The position numbers were made by a program, and so were the translations under genes. Below, in pieces: positions 33,952 to 42,384 of a stretch of DNA of 64,000 bases (its first letter is position 1; each line of letters opens with the position of its first letter). Origin of the DNA: Cupriavidus pauculus (lineage in GTDB: Bacteria > Pseudomonadota > Gammaproteobacteria > Burkholderiales > Burkholderiaceae); contig NZ_BPUO01000002.1 of assembly GCF_022179805.1 (NCBI RefSeq), positions 248,001-312,000 on the forward strand, read 5' to 3'. Under the pieces are notes generated by a model. It was not told the DNA's origin. It saw only the letters and a program-made list of their open reading frames with translations, and made no database searches.

Positions 33952-34980
33952 TCAGTTGGTCTTGAACGTCCAGCTCTTCGAGATGGCAACACCGTTACGC
34001 GCACCGGCGAACGTCGCCGTGTAGGTCTTGCCGGCAGCAAGCGGGCTAAGCGGCATGAAGAAGGCCACGCCCGGATACAGCATCGCGTCGGACTGCGCGC
34101 CGGTTGCCGTCGAGCCGGCCAGCGCGCCGGTCGCCACAAGCACGCGGCCCGGAATCGGAGCACCAAGGTTGTCGACCAGCGAGAAATTGCTCACCGTGAG
34201 CACATCGGCGAACTTATCAGCACGCACCCGCACCATGAGCGGATGACCGGGCGCTGCGATATCCGGTGCAGGTTGCGGGATTTCCGCGACCATGGCGCCA
34301 TCCACGGTAGACCCTTCCACCGGCGCCACGCCGATGGCGTTTGCAGCCATTTGCTGACCATTTCCCACCGGTTGCGAGTTGGTCGGCGGCGTCCCCGATA
34401 CACCGCCGAGCGTCACCACCGCCATATCGATCGAGCAGGACCAATCATTCAGCCCAAGACCGACGGTTTCGACGGGACCTGTCATCCCTTGCAGGTGGTA
34501 CACCGTGTTGGTCATCCGCATGCACGCTGCTACCTGGCTAACCGGGAGGATCGTGGTGCCGCTGGCAATTTCTGAGATCCATTGCGCCGCATCGACACCG
34601 GCCTTTGTGGCACGGCTGCGGGGGGTCGCCTCGTAGTAGGCCGTATTGGTCGCGAGCTCTTCGTGCGCAACCACCAGATTGGCCTTCATGTAGTCAGCAT
34701 GAGCCTGAGCGGCTATATCGAGCTTGGAATCCTGCCTGAGCTTGCCCACACCGACAGCCGCCCGGAAATCGTTCAACTGCGCAAAGAGCTGCAGGCGGTT
34801 GTCGGTGTAGCTTGCGGCCGGCACATCGGTGGCTGGCGCAACCGAAGACGGCGGGGTCACCGTTGCCGGCGGCACCACGATCGGCATGGTTCCACCACCG
34901 CTGTCGCCACCGCCACCGCAGGCAGCAAGCGCAAGCAGCGCGGCAACGGAAATCATTGAGAGTGAGGACTTCTTTTTCAT
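33952..34980 (-). CDS. CAP/SCP-domain lipoprotein
   Basis: 342 residues. The signal peptide ends in LAAC (Cys21) plus a Gly-rich and Pro/Thr/Val-rich linker to about residue 57, so it is an exported lipoprotein. A CAP (SCP/PR1-like) domain follows: LFAQLNDFRAAVGVGKLRQDSKLDIAAQAHADYM, with AHEE as a candidate conserved His/Glu pair. The C-terminal part (RVRADKFADVLTVSNFSL...) looks like a separate beta-sandwich. Bacterial CAP proteins have no settled function; proposals include lipid binding and proteolysis. It is isolated, transcribed toward the ABM gene. Confidence 0.83.
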   Translation of the reverse strand: MKKKSSLSMISVAALLALAACGGGGDSGGGTMPIVVPPATVTPPSSVAPATDVPAASYTDNRLQLFAQLNDFRAAVGVGKLRQDSKLDIAAQAHADYMKANLVVAHEELATNTAYYEATPRSRATKAGVDAAQWISEIASGTTILPVSQVAACMRMTNTVYHLQGMTGPVETVGLGLNDWSCSIDMAVVTLGGVSGTPPTNSQPVGNGQQMAANAIGVAPVEGSTVDGAMVAEIPQPAPDIAAPGHPLMVRVRADKFADVLTVSNFSLVDNLGAPIPGRVLVATGALAGSTATGAQSDAMLYPGVAFFMPLSPLAAGKTYTATFAGARNGVAISKSWTFKTN

Positions 34981-35148
34981 TGTTTTCTTTCTTGTGATTG
35001 ACGTGAGCGAGCCCGGCCGAATTGCATGGAATCAGCGCGGTTCAAGAGACTGGAAGCCGGTCAGAGAACGGCAATGAGAAGTGACTTCTAAATCCCCTGC
35101 AAGAGGGGCGTCAGTGCACGCACTGATCAGCCGGGCCTGCTGGCCGGC

Positions 35149-35171
35149 AGCCCCAGCCTTGCGCCGGGGCT
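35149..35171. terminator. Hairpin resembling the bdhA terminator, after the kinase/DUF6434 pair
   Basis: AGCCCCAGC, loop, GCCGGGGCT: the same loop (CTTGC) and right arm as the terminator at 33458-33486, with one A-C mismatch and only TTCTTC instead of a T-run. It is 7 bp past the leftward DUF6434 stop and may weakly end that operon. Confidence 0.4.
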
Positions 35172-35177
35172 TCTTCA

Positions 35178-35396
35178 CTAGCGTTCGGCCTCACCTTGCC
35201 TGCGCCGCCATTCGTCGGCGACGTCGCCCATGGTCTTGCTGGAACCCTCGCGAATCCATGCCATCAACGCGCGGTCGAACGCAAAGTCCGGGCCGCACTG
35301 GGCGATCAGGAATCGCCGTACGTTCTGGGTATTGCGATAGGACTTGTCCACGACCGTAGTCCGCGTGATCTGGCCACCGTGCCAATCGAATTTCAT
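35178..35396 (-). CDS. DUF6434-like small protein
   Basis: 72 residues. The pattern FDWHGGQITRTTVVDKSYRNTQNVRRFL, then a GDVADEW-like end, resembles the DUF6434 domain, which is often found beside SAP domains. No enzyme motif, signal peptide or membrane segment is visible; it is presumably cytoplasmic. Its ATG overlaps the stop of the upstream P-loop kinase gene by 4 bp, so they are coupled. The function is unknown. Confidence 0.7.
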   Translation of the reverse strand: MKFDWHGGQITRTTVVDKSYRNTQNVRRFLIAQCGPDFAFDRALMAWIREGSSKTMGDVADEWRRRQGEAER

Positions 35397-35950
35397 TGTG
35401 AATTCGTGAACGTCTCATTACCCAACGGGGATGACGAACTTAGGAGAGAATGCCGCGCTGCAAGCACTGCTTGCTGCCTCGCCTCGATCGTGTCGTCGCC
35501 TTCCAGACAGAGCACGGGGCATTTTCGGGACGCCAGCCACTCGCGATGCCGCGCAAGACTGCGGCCCTCCGCCGTGCCTTCGTCATATTGTGCGGCCCAT
35601 GCGAGGAACTCGGGGTCGGCCTTGCCAAACCGGCGCTCCTCCCTGTCATTCAACCGTGCCAGGCGAACGGCGGTCGGTACGTACAGGAATACGACAAGGC
35701 CGAAGGCATTCTCAAGTGTCTCACCCCAGCCCATCAAGGCACCTGCCACGACTGCATTCGGGCTGGCGTGCAAGTCTTTCAGCAATGCCACACGACGCTC
35801 CTCGTGACCAAATTTCTGCTGGTACGGCGGGGTCGTGGGGCGCCAGAAGTAGTCGTCCGTTTCGATGGCACGCGCAGGAATCGCTGCTGCAATCGCAGCC
35901 GCCAAGGTAGACGTGCCAGAGCCTGCCGCGCCTGTAATCAGTATGTGCAT
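35393..35950 (-). CDS. P-loop NTPase / adenylate-kinase-like protein
   Basis: 185 residues. The Walker A is unusual, GAAGSGTST (7-15), as in AAA_18/adenylate-kinase-like nucleotide kinases where the Lys is replaced by Thr/Ser. ETDDYFWRPT resembles the substrate-binding acidic patch of small-molecule kinases, and RLARLNDREERRFG supplies lid arginines. The substrate is unknown. It forms a two-gene unit with the DUF6434 protein. Confidence 0.75.
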   Translation of the reverse strand: MHILITGAAGSGTSTLAAAIAAAIPARAIETDDYFWRPTTPPYQQKFGHEERRVALLKDLHASPNAVVAGALMGWGETLENAFGLVVFLYVPTAVRLARLNDREERRFGKADPEFLAWAAQYDEGTAEGRSLARHREWLASRKCPVLCLEGDDTIEARQQAVLAARHSLLSSSSPLGNETFTNSQ

Positions 35951-35963
35951 GCCGAACGAGACC

Positions 35964-36860
35964 CTAAAAGCGAAATGCCACGCTCAGCATCGGGCCCTTC
36001 AGCGTCAGCCTCTGAACCAGGTCACCACTGCGGAGCTGGTACGTCAGGTAGCGATACGTCAATTGCACATCGCCCCAGCTTGCCGCATAGGCCGCGCCAG
36101 TGGACGCCTGCACGGTGTATCGGGAAGTGCCGGTCCCGGCGTCGATGTAGTACGGCACATACCATCGGTCATGGTTGCCAATACGGAGTCGTCCGCGAAC
36201 GCCGATGATGCCATCCCAGATATTGGCGGTCTGCGCCACGCTGCCCTGCGTGGCCAGCGTCGCGCCCTGCTGCGTGAACGTCGCGGATAGCGTCCAGTTG
36301 GCGCTGGCGCTGATGTTCAGGTACCTGAGGCCGCCGAGCGGCTCGACCGTGCCCCATGGCGCGCGCATTGCGGTATAGGCCGCGTAAAGTCCGAACAGCC
36401 CGCCGCTCAGGCTGGCGCCGGTACTCGTCGCCAGTTCGCGCGGGATGACCACCCGAACGCCGTTCGCCGAGCTGACGGTATTGAGCGTGGAACTCTGATT
36501 GTTGAAGTCGAGGTATGCCGCATCGGCGAGGATCGCCCAGTCGCCCTTGCTGGCTTCGGCCTGCACCATCACCAGGAACTTCAGGTACTGGAGATAGCTG
36601 TCCGGCCCGGTGCCCGTGTCGAGCCTGCCGCCGCCCGTCGATGCGTTGCCGGAGAAGCTGAAGGCGCCGCTGACGTTGGGTAACCAGAGATACGGCGCAA
36701 TTGCATATTTCCATTCACTCGCATCCGGCGATTCGGCGTGCCCCGACCCGGCAGCGACCGCCAGCAGGATAGCCAGGCCGATACGCCTCCCACCCCACCC
36801 TGGAATTGGCGCCTTGATAACGCGCCTGCCGAGACGACATTCCCATTGCACCGATTCCAT
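35964..36860 (-). CDS. Putative outer membrane beta-barrel protein
   Basis: 298 residues. A basic N-terminus and hydrophobic stretch end in GSGHA (about residue 42), giving a probable signal peptide. The rest alternates polar and hydrophobic residues with many aromatic girdle residues (YAIAPYLWLPNVSGAFSF, YLKFLVMVQAEA, WAILADAAYLDF), ending in Phe (VAFRF), the BamA signal of outer membrane barrels. The family resembles uncharacterised OmpW-like or YfaZ-like barrels. The role is unknown. It lies just upstream of the kinase gene (13 bp) and could be co-transcribed. Confidence 0.75.
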   Translation of the reverse strand: MESVQWECRLGRRVIKAPIPGWGGRRIGLAILLAVAAGSGHAESPDASEWKYAIAPYLWLPNVSGAFSFSGNASTGGGRLDTGTGPDSYLQYLKFLVMVQAEASKGDWAILADAAYLDFNNQSSTLNTVSSANGVRVVIPRELATSTGASLSGGLFGLYAAYTAMRAPWGTVEPLGGLRYLNISASANWTLSATFTQQGATLATQGSVAQTANIWDGIIGVRGRLRIGNHDRWYVPYYIDAGTGTSRYTVQASTGAAYAASWGDVQLTYRYLTYQLRSGDLVQRLTLKGPMLSVAFRF

Positions 36861-37089
36861 TGTTTACGCCTTTTGATGGTCGCATTGTTGTCCATCACGC
36901 TTGAGATGGCAGCCACGATGTTACCCGGCTAGCCGCCTGCCACCATGCGTACATCAACGCTGGGCTCAGGTGTTGTGCCGGGATGACACCCCTCGTCGGG
37001 GTGCGCCATCGCGTGATTGGTCAATGCTAGGGTAGCGACCCTATGCTTGGCAAATTCGACCCAGGCACTTGGGAAACTGAACACTAAAA

Positions 37090-37590
37090 ATGAATAAAAA
37101 AATCGTTGTGCTTGCATTCTCGGTGCTGCTGGTGGCCGGATGCGGGCCGTTTCGAAACAAGTATGTCGAGCCTACGGATCGCACCGACATGGTTGCGGTA
37201 GAAGTCAGCTACTCGGGGGACTTCGTTTAACCGCTCGTCTTCGACGATGGAAAGACCTGTGTGGGTCCGAAGAGCCTGAATATCCAGCCACAGGGAACCC
37301 AAAAGGTCTTTATCCGCGCTGGCCAACTCACGACCTTCATGCTCGGGGACCTATCGCCGCTTTACTCGTCGGGGGCGGGACTTGGCGTTAGTTCCTGCAA
37401 GATGGCATTCAGCTTTACACCCCAGGCTGAACGCAGCTACCGGGTCACCAGGAATCGCACCCGGAACCAATGCAGCATCCGTATCGTGGAGTCGAATTCA
37501 TCGGGAAGACGAGATATCTCGTCAACCATTGCCATGCGGGAATATTCAATCCCTTTCTTTGGCGGTGACGCCCCGTATTGCAAGGATTGA
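37090..37590 (+). pseudogene. Lipoprotein gene interrupted by an in-frame stop codon
   Basis: ATG 37090 opens MNKKIVVLAFSVLLVAGCG, a clear lipoprotein signal peptide (Cys18). After SYSGDFV a TAA occurs at 37228-37230, but the same frame then stays open for 120 codons to a TGA at 37590. That part carries a coherent protein (VFDDGKTCVGP, FIRAGQLTTFML, several Cys, GDAPYCKD). Without the TAA the product would be 166 residues. A single change would explain it, so this is probably a recent pseudogene or a sequence error. The family is unrecognised. The local base composition is lower in GC than in the neighbours. Confidence 0.75.
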
Positions 37591-37645
37591 TGCTTCCGCA
37601 CTGTCGACCCCTCAGCCTGTTCAAGTCCAGGCGAAAGCAAACCAC

Positions 37646-38173
37646 TCAAACCTGCTTGCAATAGAACGTCGTGCCGCACAGTTCGCCGGTCGGCATCAAC
37701 GCGTAGTTGGGCACATCGCCAACGCGTTGCCAGCCCACACGCTGATACAGCCGTTCCGCATCGCCGCCCGTCACGGTATCCAGGACGAGGACGGTTTTGC
37801 CTTCTTCCCGGGCGGCGGCCTCGGCGGCGATCATCAGTTGCTGCGCGATGCCGTTGCGGCGGGCGCGGCGGTGCACGAGCATCTTGGCGATGTCGGCGCG
37901 ATGCGGCTGGTTTTCCGGTTGCGCGGTGATGACCTGCACCGTGCCGACGATCTGTCCCGCTTCGTCCTCGGCGACGAGCAGCACCCGCCCGCCACGTGCC
38001 ACATCGTCGGCGACATTGCGCCAGAACGCGGTTGCCTTGTCCCGGCCGATCGGCAGCATGAAGCTTACCGACGCGCCCCCTTCCACACAGTCGACCAGTA
38101 CATCCGCCAGCCCGTCGACGCACGCCTGCGCTTCGTCCGCGCCGACGCGACGCACCGTAACAGTGCCAATCAT
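37646..38173 (-). CDS. GNAT-family N-acetyltransferase
   Basis: 175 residues from ATG 38173, with AAGGGGAAACGG just upstream; 38218 is less likely. The acetyl-CoA-binding segment ADIAKMLVHRRARRNGIAQQLM (about 100-121) has the R/Q-x-x-G-x-G/A motif, followed by VLDTVTGGDAERLYQRVGW. The acceptor substrate is unknown; antibiotic or small-amine acetylation is common in the family. Stand-alone gene. Confidence 0.87.
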   Translation of the reverse strand: MIGTVTVRRVGADEAQACVDGLADVLVDCVEGGASVSFMLPIGRDKATAFWRNVADDVARGGRVLLVAEDEAGQIVGTVQVITAQPENQPHRADIAKMLVHRRARRNGIAQQLMIAAEAAAREEGKTVLVLDTVTGGDAERLYQRVGWQRVGDVPNYALMPTGELCGTTFYCKQV

Positions 38174-38472
38174 CCGTTTCCCCTTTGGGTTGTTGTTGTT
38201 CAGGTACACGAGCGCCACGCGGAGCGCGCGGGCTTTCGCAAGCTAGAGCAGACGTGTGGACTTGTCAACGTGGCCACGCGGCGGGAGTCCCAGTGCCTCC
38301 GCGATCACCGCAGGCCCTGTTCCGCCCCGAATGTCATACGTGAGCATTCCCGCTCCAATACTCTTGGGTGATAGCCGCCTCCGGATCCGGCTTTCAGAAT
38401 GATCCGGCCCGCGCTGCAGCAATGTCATGGGGACAGTGGCGGCGCGGCACGGCATCGTTCAGGAGGCCACGC

Positions 38473-39216
38473 ATGGACATCCAGACCATCCGGGAGCGCG
38501 CGTACGCCACGCCGCTATGCAGCCCCGCCTATCCGATGGGACCTTACCGGTTCCTGCAGCGGGAATACTTCGTCATTTCCTATCGCACCGATCCGGAGCT
38601 GCTGCGGGCCGTGGTGCCCGAGCCGCTGGAGGTTGCCGATCCGGTGGTGCACTACGAGTTCATCCGCATGCCCGATTCCACGGGCTTCGGCGACTACACG
38701 GAATCGGGCCAGGTCATTCCGGTGACCTTCCGGGGCCAGGCCGGCAACTACACCCATGCGATGTTCCTGGACGACCATCCGCCGCTGGCGGGCGGGCGCG
38801 AGATCTGGGGCTTTCCGAAGAAGCTCGCCAGCCCGCGTCTCGCGGTGGAAAAGGACACGCTGCTGGGCACGCTCGACTACGGCCCGGTGCGCGTGGCCAC
38901 CGGCACCATGGGCTACAAGCACCACTGCATCCCGCCCAGCCAGGTGCGCGACGCGCTGGCCAACACCCCCAACTACCTGCTGAAGATCCTGCCGCACGTC
39001 GATGGCACCGCGCGCGTCTGCGAGCTGGTCTGCTTTTTCCTGAAGGACGTCGACGTCAAGGGCGCCTGGACCGGCCCAGCGGCGCTGTCCCTGTTTCCGC
39101 ACGCACTCGCGCCGGTGGCCTCGCTGCCCGTGCTCGAAGTGCTGGGCGCCAAGCATTACGTTGCCGACCTGACCCTGGGACTGGGCGAGGTCGTCTTCGA
39201 TTACCTGCAGCCGTAA
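38473..39216 (+). CDS. adc: Acetoacetate decarboxylase
   Basis: 247 residues from ATG 38473, with a perfect AGGAGG ribosome-binding site. The active-site segment [12 protein letters not shown] contains the Schiff-base Lys of Adc, and the [13 protein letters not shown] and YKHHCI blocks agree. It would decarboxylate acetoacetate to acetone and CO2. The next gene is a 3-hydroxybutyrate-dehydrogenase-type SDR, which would produce acetoacetate. Together they form an operon with a patatin lipase (gaps 33 and 57 bp). In Burkholderiales this trio is linked to PHB or ketone-body metabolism, but acetone formation is unproved. Confidence 0.92.
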   Translation: MDIQTIRERAYATPLCSPAYPMGPYRFLQREYFVISYRTDPELLRAVVPEPLEVADPVVHYEFIRMPDSTGFGDYTESGQVIPVTFRGQAGNYTHAMFLDDHPPLAGGREIWGFPKKLASPRLAVEKDTLLGTLDYGPVRVATGTMGYKHHCIPPSQVRDALANTPNYLLKILPHVDGTARVCELVCFFLKDVDVKGAWTGPAALSLFPHALAPVASLPVLEVLGAKHYVADLTLGLGEVVFDYLQP

Positions 39217-39249
39217 CCGGCTCTCCTCAATTCATCGGAGTCAAGAAAA

Positions 39250-40032
39250 ATGAAGCTTCAAGGCAAATCGGCGATCGTCACGGGCGCCGCCAGCGGCATT
39301 GGCAAGGCCATTGCGGAACTGCTGGCCAAGGAAGGCGCGGCCGTGGCCGTGGCCGATCTCAATGAGGAAGCCGCCACCCGCGTGGCGCGGGGCATCGAGG
39401 CCGATGGCGGCATCGCCATGGGCGTGGCGATGGACGTCACCAACGAAGAGGCCGTCGACAGCGCCACCGAAACCGTGGCCAACCGCTTTGGCGGCGTCGA
39501 CATCCTGGTGTCGAACGCCGGCATCCAGATCGTCAATCCGATCCACGAATACAGCTTTGCCGACTGGAAGCGCATGCAAGCCATCCATCTGGACGGCGCG
39601 TTCCTGACCACCCGCGCGGCGCTGCGCCACATGTACCGCGACAACCGCGGCGGCACCGTCATCTACATGGGCTCGGTGCATTCGCACGAGGCGTCGCCGC
39701 TCAAGTGCGCCTACGTGGCTGCCAAGCACGGCCTGCTGGGCCTGGCACGCGTGGTGGCCAAGGAAGGCGGCGAGCACAACGTGCGCTCGCACGTGATCTG
39801 CCCGGGCTTCGTGCGTACGCCGCTGGTGGACAAGCAGATTCCCGAGCAGGCGCGCGAACTGGGTATCAGCGAGGAAGAAGTGGTGCGCCGCGTGATGCTG
39901 GGCGGCACCGTCGATGGCGTGTTCACCACGGTCGAAGACGTGGCGCAGACCGCGCTGTTCCTGTCCGCCTTCCCGTCGGCCGCGCTGACGGGCCAGTCGT
40001 TCGTGGTGAGCCACGGCTGGTACATGCAGTAA
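39250..40032 (+). CDS. 3-hydroxybutyrate dehydrogenase paralogue (SDR)
   Basis: 260 residues, classical [13 protein letters not shown] (11-20), [15 protein letters not shown], Ser in [18 protein letters not shown] (Tyr-x3-Lys), [17 protein letters not shown]. The NAGIQ and PGFVRTPLV wording matches 3-hydroxybutyrate dehydrogenases. It is clearly distinct from the 258-residue copy at 32.6 kb. It lies between adc and the patatin gene and probably supplies acetoacetate for decarboxylation. Confidence 0.9.
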   Translation: MKLQGKSAIVTGAASGIGKAIAELLAKEGAAVAVADLNEEAATRVARGIEADGGIAMGVAMDVTNEEAVDSATETVANRFGGVDILVSNAGIQIVNPIHEYSFADWKRMQAIHLDGAFLTTRAALRHMYRDNRGGTVIYMGSVHSHEASPLKCAYVAAKHGLLGLARVVAKEGGEHNVRSHVICPGFVRTPLVDKQIPEQARELGISEEEVVRRVMLGGTVDGVFTTVEDVAQTALFLSAFPSAALTGQSFVVSHGWYMQ

Positions 40033-40089
40033 GCGGAACCGGATACGGCCGGGGCGAGGTCGGCCCCGGCCCGGCATACAGGAGCAGAC

Positions 40090-41310
40090 ATGTTTCAGCA
40101 GAGACAGGACTTGCAGGGTACCTCCGGCGCCGCCACGGTACGCACTGCGGTGGATAGCAACTACGCGGTCAAGGCGCTGGTGCTGCAGGGCGGCGGCGCG
40201 CTGGGGTCCTACCAGGCAGGGGTGTACGAGGGCCTGGCCGAAGCCGGCATCGAACCGAACTGGGTGGCCGGCATCTCGATCGGGGCGCTCAATGCGGCGA
40301 TCATCGCCGGTAATGCGCCCGAGCACCGCGTGGCGCGGCTGCGCGAATTCTGGCGGCATATCTGCCGGCAGCCGTGGCTGCCCAGCCTGGTGCCGTACGA
40401 GATCATCGCCGACAGCGCGCAGCACTGGCCAGACCCATTGCGCATCTGGTTCGACGGCATCGAGGCAGCACGCGCGCTCACCGAGGGCCAGAACGGCTTC
40501 TTCGCGCCGCGCCTGTGGCCGGCCGGATTTGTCCAGCCCGCCACCGCGCACAGCGCCAGCTACTACGACACGCGGCCGCTGAAGGCCACGCTCGAACGCT
40601 TTGCCGATTTCGACCGGATCAACCGGCCCGACGAGATGCGCGTGTCGGTGGGCGCCGTGAACGTGCGCAACGGCAACTTCGCCTACTTCGACAATACGAA
40701 GATCCGGCTGCGCGCCGAGCACTTCATGGCGTCGGGCGCGTTGCCGCCGGGTTTTCCGGCCGTGGAGATCGATGGCGAGTATTACTGGGATGGCGGCCTG
40801 GTGTCCAACACGCCGCTGCAGGCCATCCTGACCGAGAAGCCGCGCCGCAATGCGCTGATCTTCCAGGTGGACCTGTGGAGCGCGCGCGGGCCGCTGCCCC
40901 AGACGCTCGATGCGGTGACCACGCGCCAGAAGGATGTCCAGTATTCCAGCCGCACCCGCTTCATCACCGACATCATGAGCGAGCAGCAGAACTACCGACG
41001 CCTGCTCAATGACGTGCTGGCGCTGGTCCCTGAAGCGCAGCGCGAGAGCGATGCCTACCAGCGTGCCGCCGCCTCGGCGTGCGATGCCCGGCGCAACGTG
41101 ATCCAGCTGATCTACCGCGACAAGTCATTCGAAGGCAGCGCCAAGGACTTCCAGTTCGGCCCGCTGACGATGCGCGAACACTGGAACAGCGGACTCGACG
41201 ATATCCGCGGCACGCTGCTGCATCCGGAGTGGCTGGCCATGCCGACGCACGAGCATCCGTTCGTCACGCACGATATTCATCGGCGTCACGCCGAGGCCGC
41301 CGGTCAGTAG
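40090..41310 (+). CDS. Patatin-like phospholipase (DUF3734)
   Basis: 406 residues. Oxyanion loop LQGGGALGSYQAGV (about 32-45), nucleophile GISIG (Ser63), and catalytic Asp in DGGLVSN (Asp234) form the Ser-Asp dyad. The C-terminal part (QRESDAYQRAAAS, QLIYRDKSFEGSAKDFQFG) is the DUF3734 extension. It hydrolyses acyl esters of lipids. In this operon, with adc and 3-hydroxybutyrate dehydrogenase, a role in granule or membrane lipid turnover is possible but not shown. No signal peptide. Confidence 0.9.
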   Translation: MFQQRQDLQGTSGAATVRTAVDSNYAVKALVLQGGGALGSYQAGVYEGLAEAGIEPNWVAGISIGALNAAIIAGNAPEHRVARLREFWRHICRQPWLPSLVPYEIIADSAQHWPDPLRIWFDGIEAARALTEGQNGFFAPRLWPAGFVQPATAHSASYYDTRPLKATLERFADFDRINRPDEMRVSVGAVNVRNGNFAYFDNTKIRLRAEHFMASGALPPGFPAVEIDGEYYWDGGLVSNTPLQAILTEKPRRNALIFQVDLWSARGPLPQTLDAVTTRQKDVQYSSRTRFITDIMSEQQNYRRLLNDVLALVPEAQRESDAYQRAAASACDARRNVIQLIYRDKSFEGSAKDFQFGPLTMREHWNSGLDDIRGTLLHPEWLAMPTHEHPFVTHDIHRRHAEAAGQ

Positions 41311-41355
41311 ATCACCAGCCAGACCAGCACCCAGGCCACCACCCAGCCCAGCACT

Positions 41356-42102
41356 TCAAGCCACCATCAGTTGCGGCTGCACCGCGTTCATGCCCGGACG
41401 CGGTGTCAGTGCGGACGCCAGCGACGCCGGCGTGGTCAGGGCCAGGAAGGTTGGCTCAGTGGCCGGCTGCAGGCCCAGTTCGATCGCCATCTTCACCAGG
41501 TCGGCAAACGTACGTGCAGCCATCTTGCGCATGGCGCGGCTGCGGTGAATCTTGATCGTGACCTCGCTGATGCCGATCTTGCCGGCGATCTGCTTGTTCA
41601 TGAGCCCCGATACAGCCATCGTCATCACCTCGCGCTCGCGGCCGCTCAGCGTGGCGTAGCGCGCGCGCAGGTCGTCGCCGCATTGCAGCGCGTGGCGCTT
41701 GCTGCGGTCCACGGCAATCGCCTCGGTCACGGCGTCCAGGAAATCCTGGTCGCGGAACGGCTTGGGCAGGAAGTCCAGCGCGCCGGCTTTCATGGCCCGC
41801 ACCGTCATCTCGATGTCGCCATGGCCCGTGATGAACACCACGGGCAGGCACACGCCGCGCCGTTTCAGCTCGCGCTGCACTTCCAGGCCATTGGCTCCGC
41901 GCAGGCGCACGTCCATGACCACGCAACCTGGCGCGGCGTCGAACGATGCCGACAGGATGGCATCGGCCGACAGGAACGACCGCGAGCGAATGCCCACCGA
42001 GCGCAGCAGGTCGGCCAGCGCGTCGTTCAGGTCAGGATCGTCGTCGACGATGTAGACCACGGGTTCTATGGCTTCGCGGCCGCGGCCTGGCTTGGTTGTC
42101 AT
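41356..42102 (-). CDS. FixJ/NarL-type response regulator (orphan)
   Basis: 248 residues from ATG 42102; a GTG at 42147 would add 15. The receiver domain holds acidic Asp20-22, phosphorylation site Asp64 (VVMDVRL), Thr in FITGHGD and Lys in LPKPF. The LuxR-type helix-turn-helix (LSGREREVMTMAVSGLMNKQIAGKIGISEVTIKIHRSRAM) occupies about 166-206. A low-complexity tail (TFLALTTPASLASALTPRPG) ends it. FixJ-type regulators respond to oxygen, redox or aromatics with a partner kinase. No kinase is adjacent; the nearest is the soluble kinase at 51.4 kb. Converges with the patatin gene. Confidence 0.9.
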   Translation of the reverse strand: MTTKPGRGREAIEPVVYIVDDDPDLNDALADLLRSVGIRSRSFLSADAILSASFDAAPGCVVMDVRLRGANGLEVQRELKRRGVCLPVVFITGHGDIEMTVRAMKAGALDFLPKPFRDQDFLDAVTEAIAVDRSKRHALQCGDDLRARYATLSGREREVMTMAVSGLMNKQIAGKIGISEVTIKIHRSRAMRKMAARTFADLVKMAIELGLQPATEPTFLALTTPASLASALTPRPGMNAVQPQLMVA

Positions 42103-42311
42103 GGCATTCACGATGGGCTCCGGTATCTCTGCAGGAAGGGAGTGCACTCACCGCGTCTGCCTGCCATGGCATGTTGCGGCGCTATGTTGGAAGTCTAGAA
42201 AGCTGGCGATGGCGCAACAAGACACGCAATGTGGAAGCCGCGTTTCCGCGTACGCACCAATCGCCGTTACTAGTCGCCGGTGTCAGCCGCCGGTACCAAT
42301 TCCGTCAGCCC

Positions 42312-42349
42312 AAAAAAAGACCGACGCCCCCGGAGGTGGAAGGCGTCGG
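42312..42349 (-). terminator. Rho-independent terminator for the AhpD-cupin-oxidoreductase operon
   Basis: Read leftward, an 8-bp stem (CCGACGCC / GGCGTCGG, 42321-42349) with a 13-base loop is followed by GTCTTTTTTT (A-run 42312-42318 on the + strand). It lies 36 bp past the stop of the flavoprotein gene. Confidence 0.85.
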
Positions 42350-42384
42350 CCAACGGGACCGAACAATGATCGATACGCGAAGCG

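Noticed and set aside
37140..37391. Alternative + strand frame in the broken lipoprotein gene
   Set aside because: The other frame carries a lipoprotein signal and continues coherently past the stop; this one has no such features.
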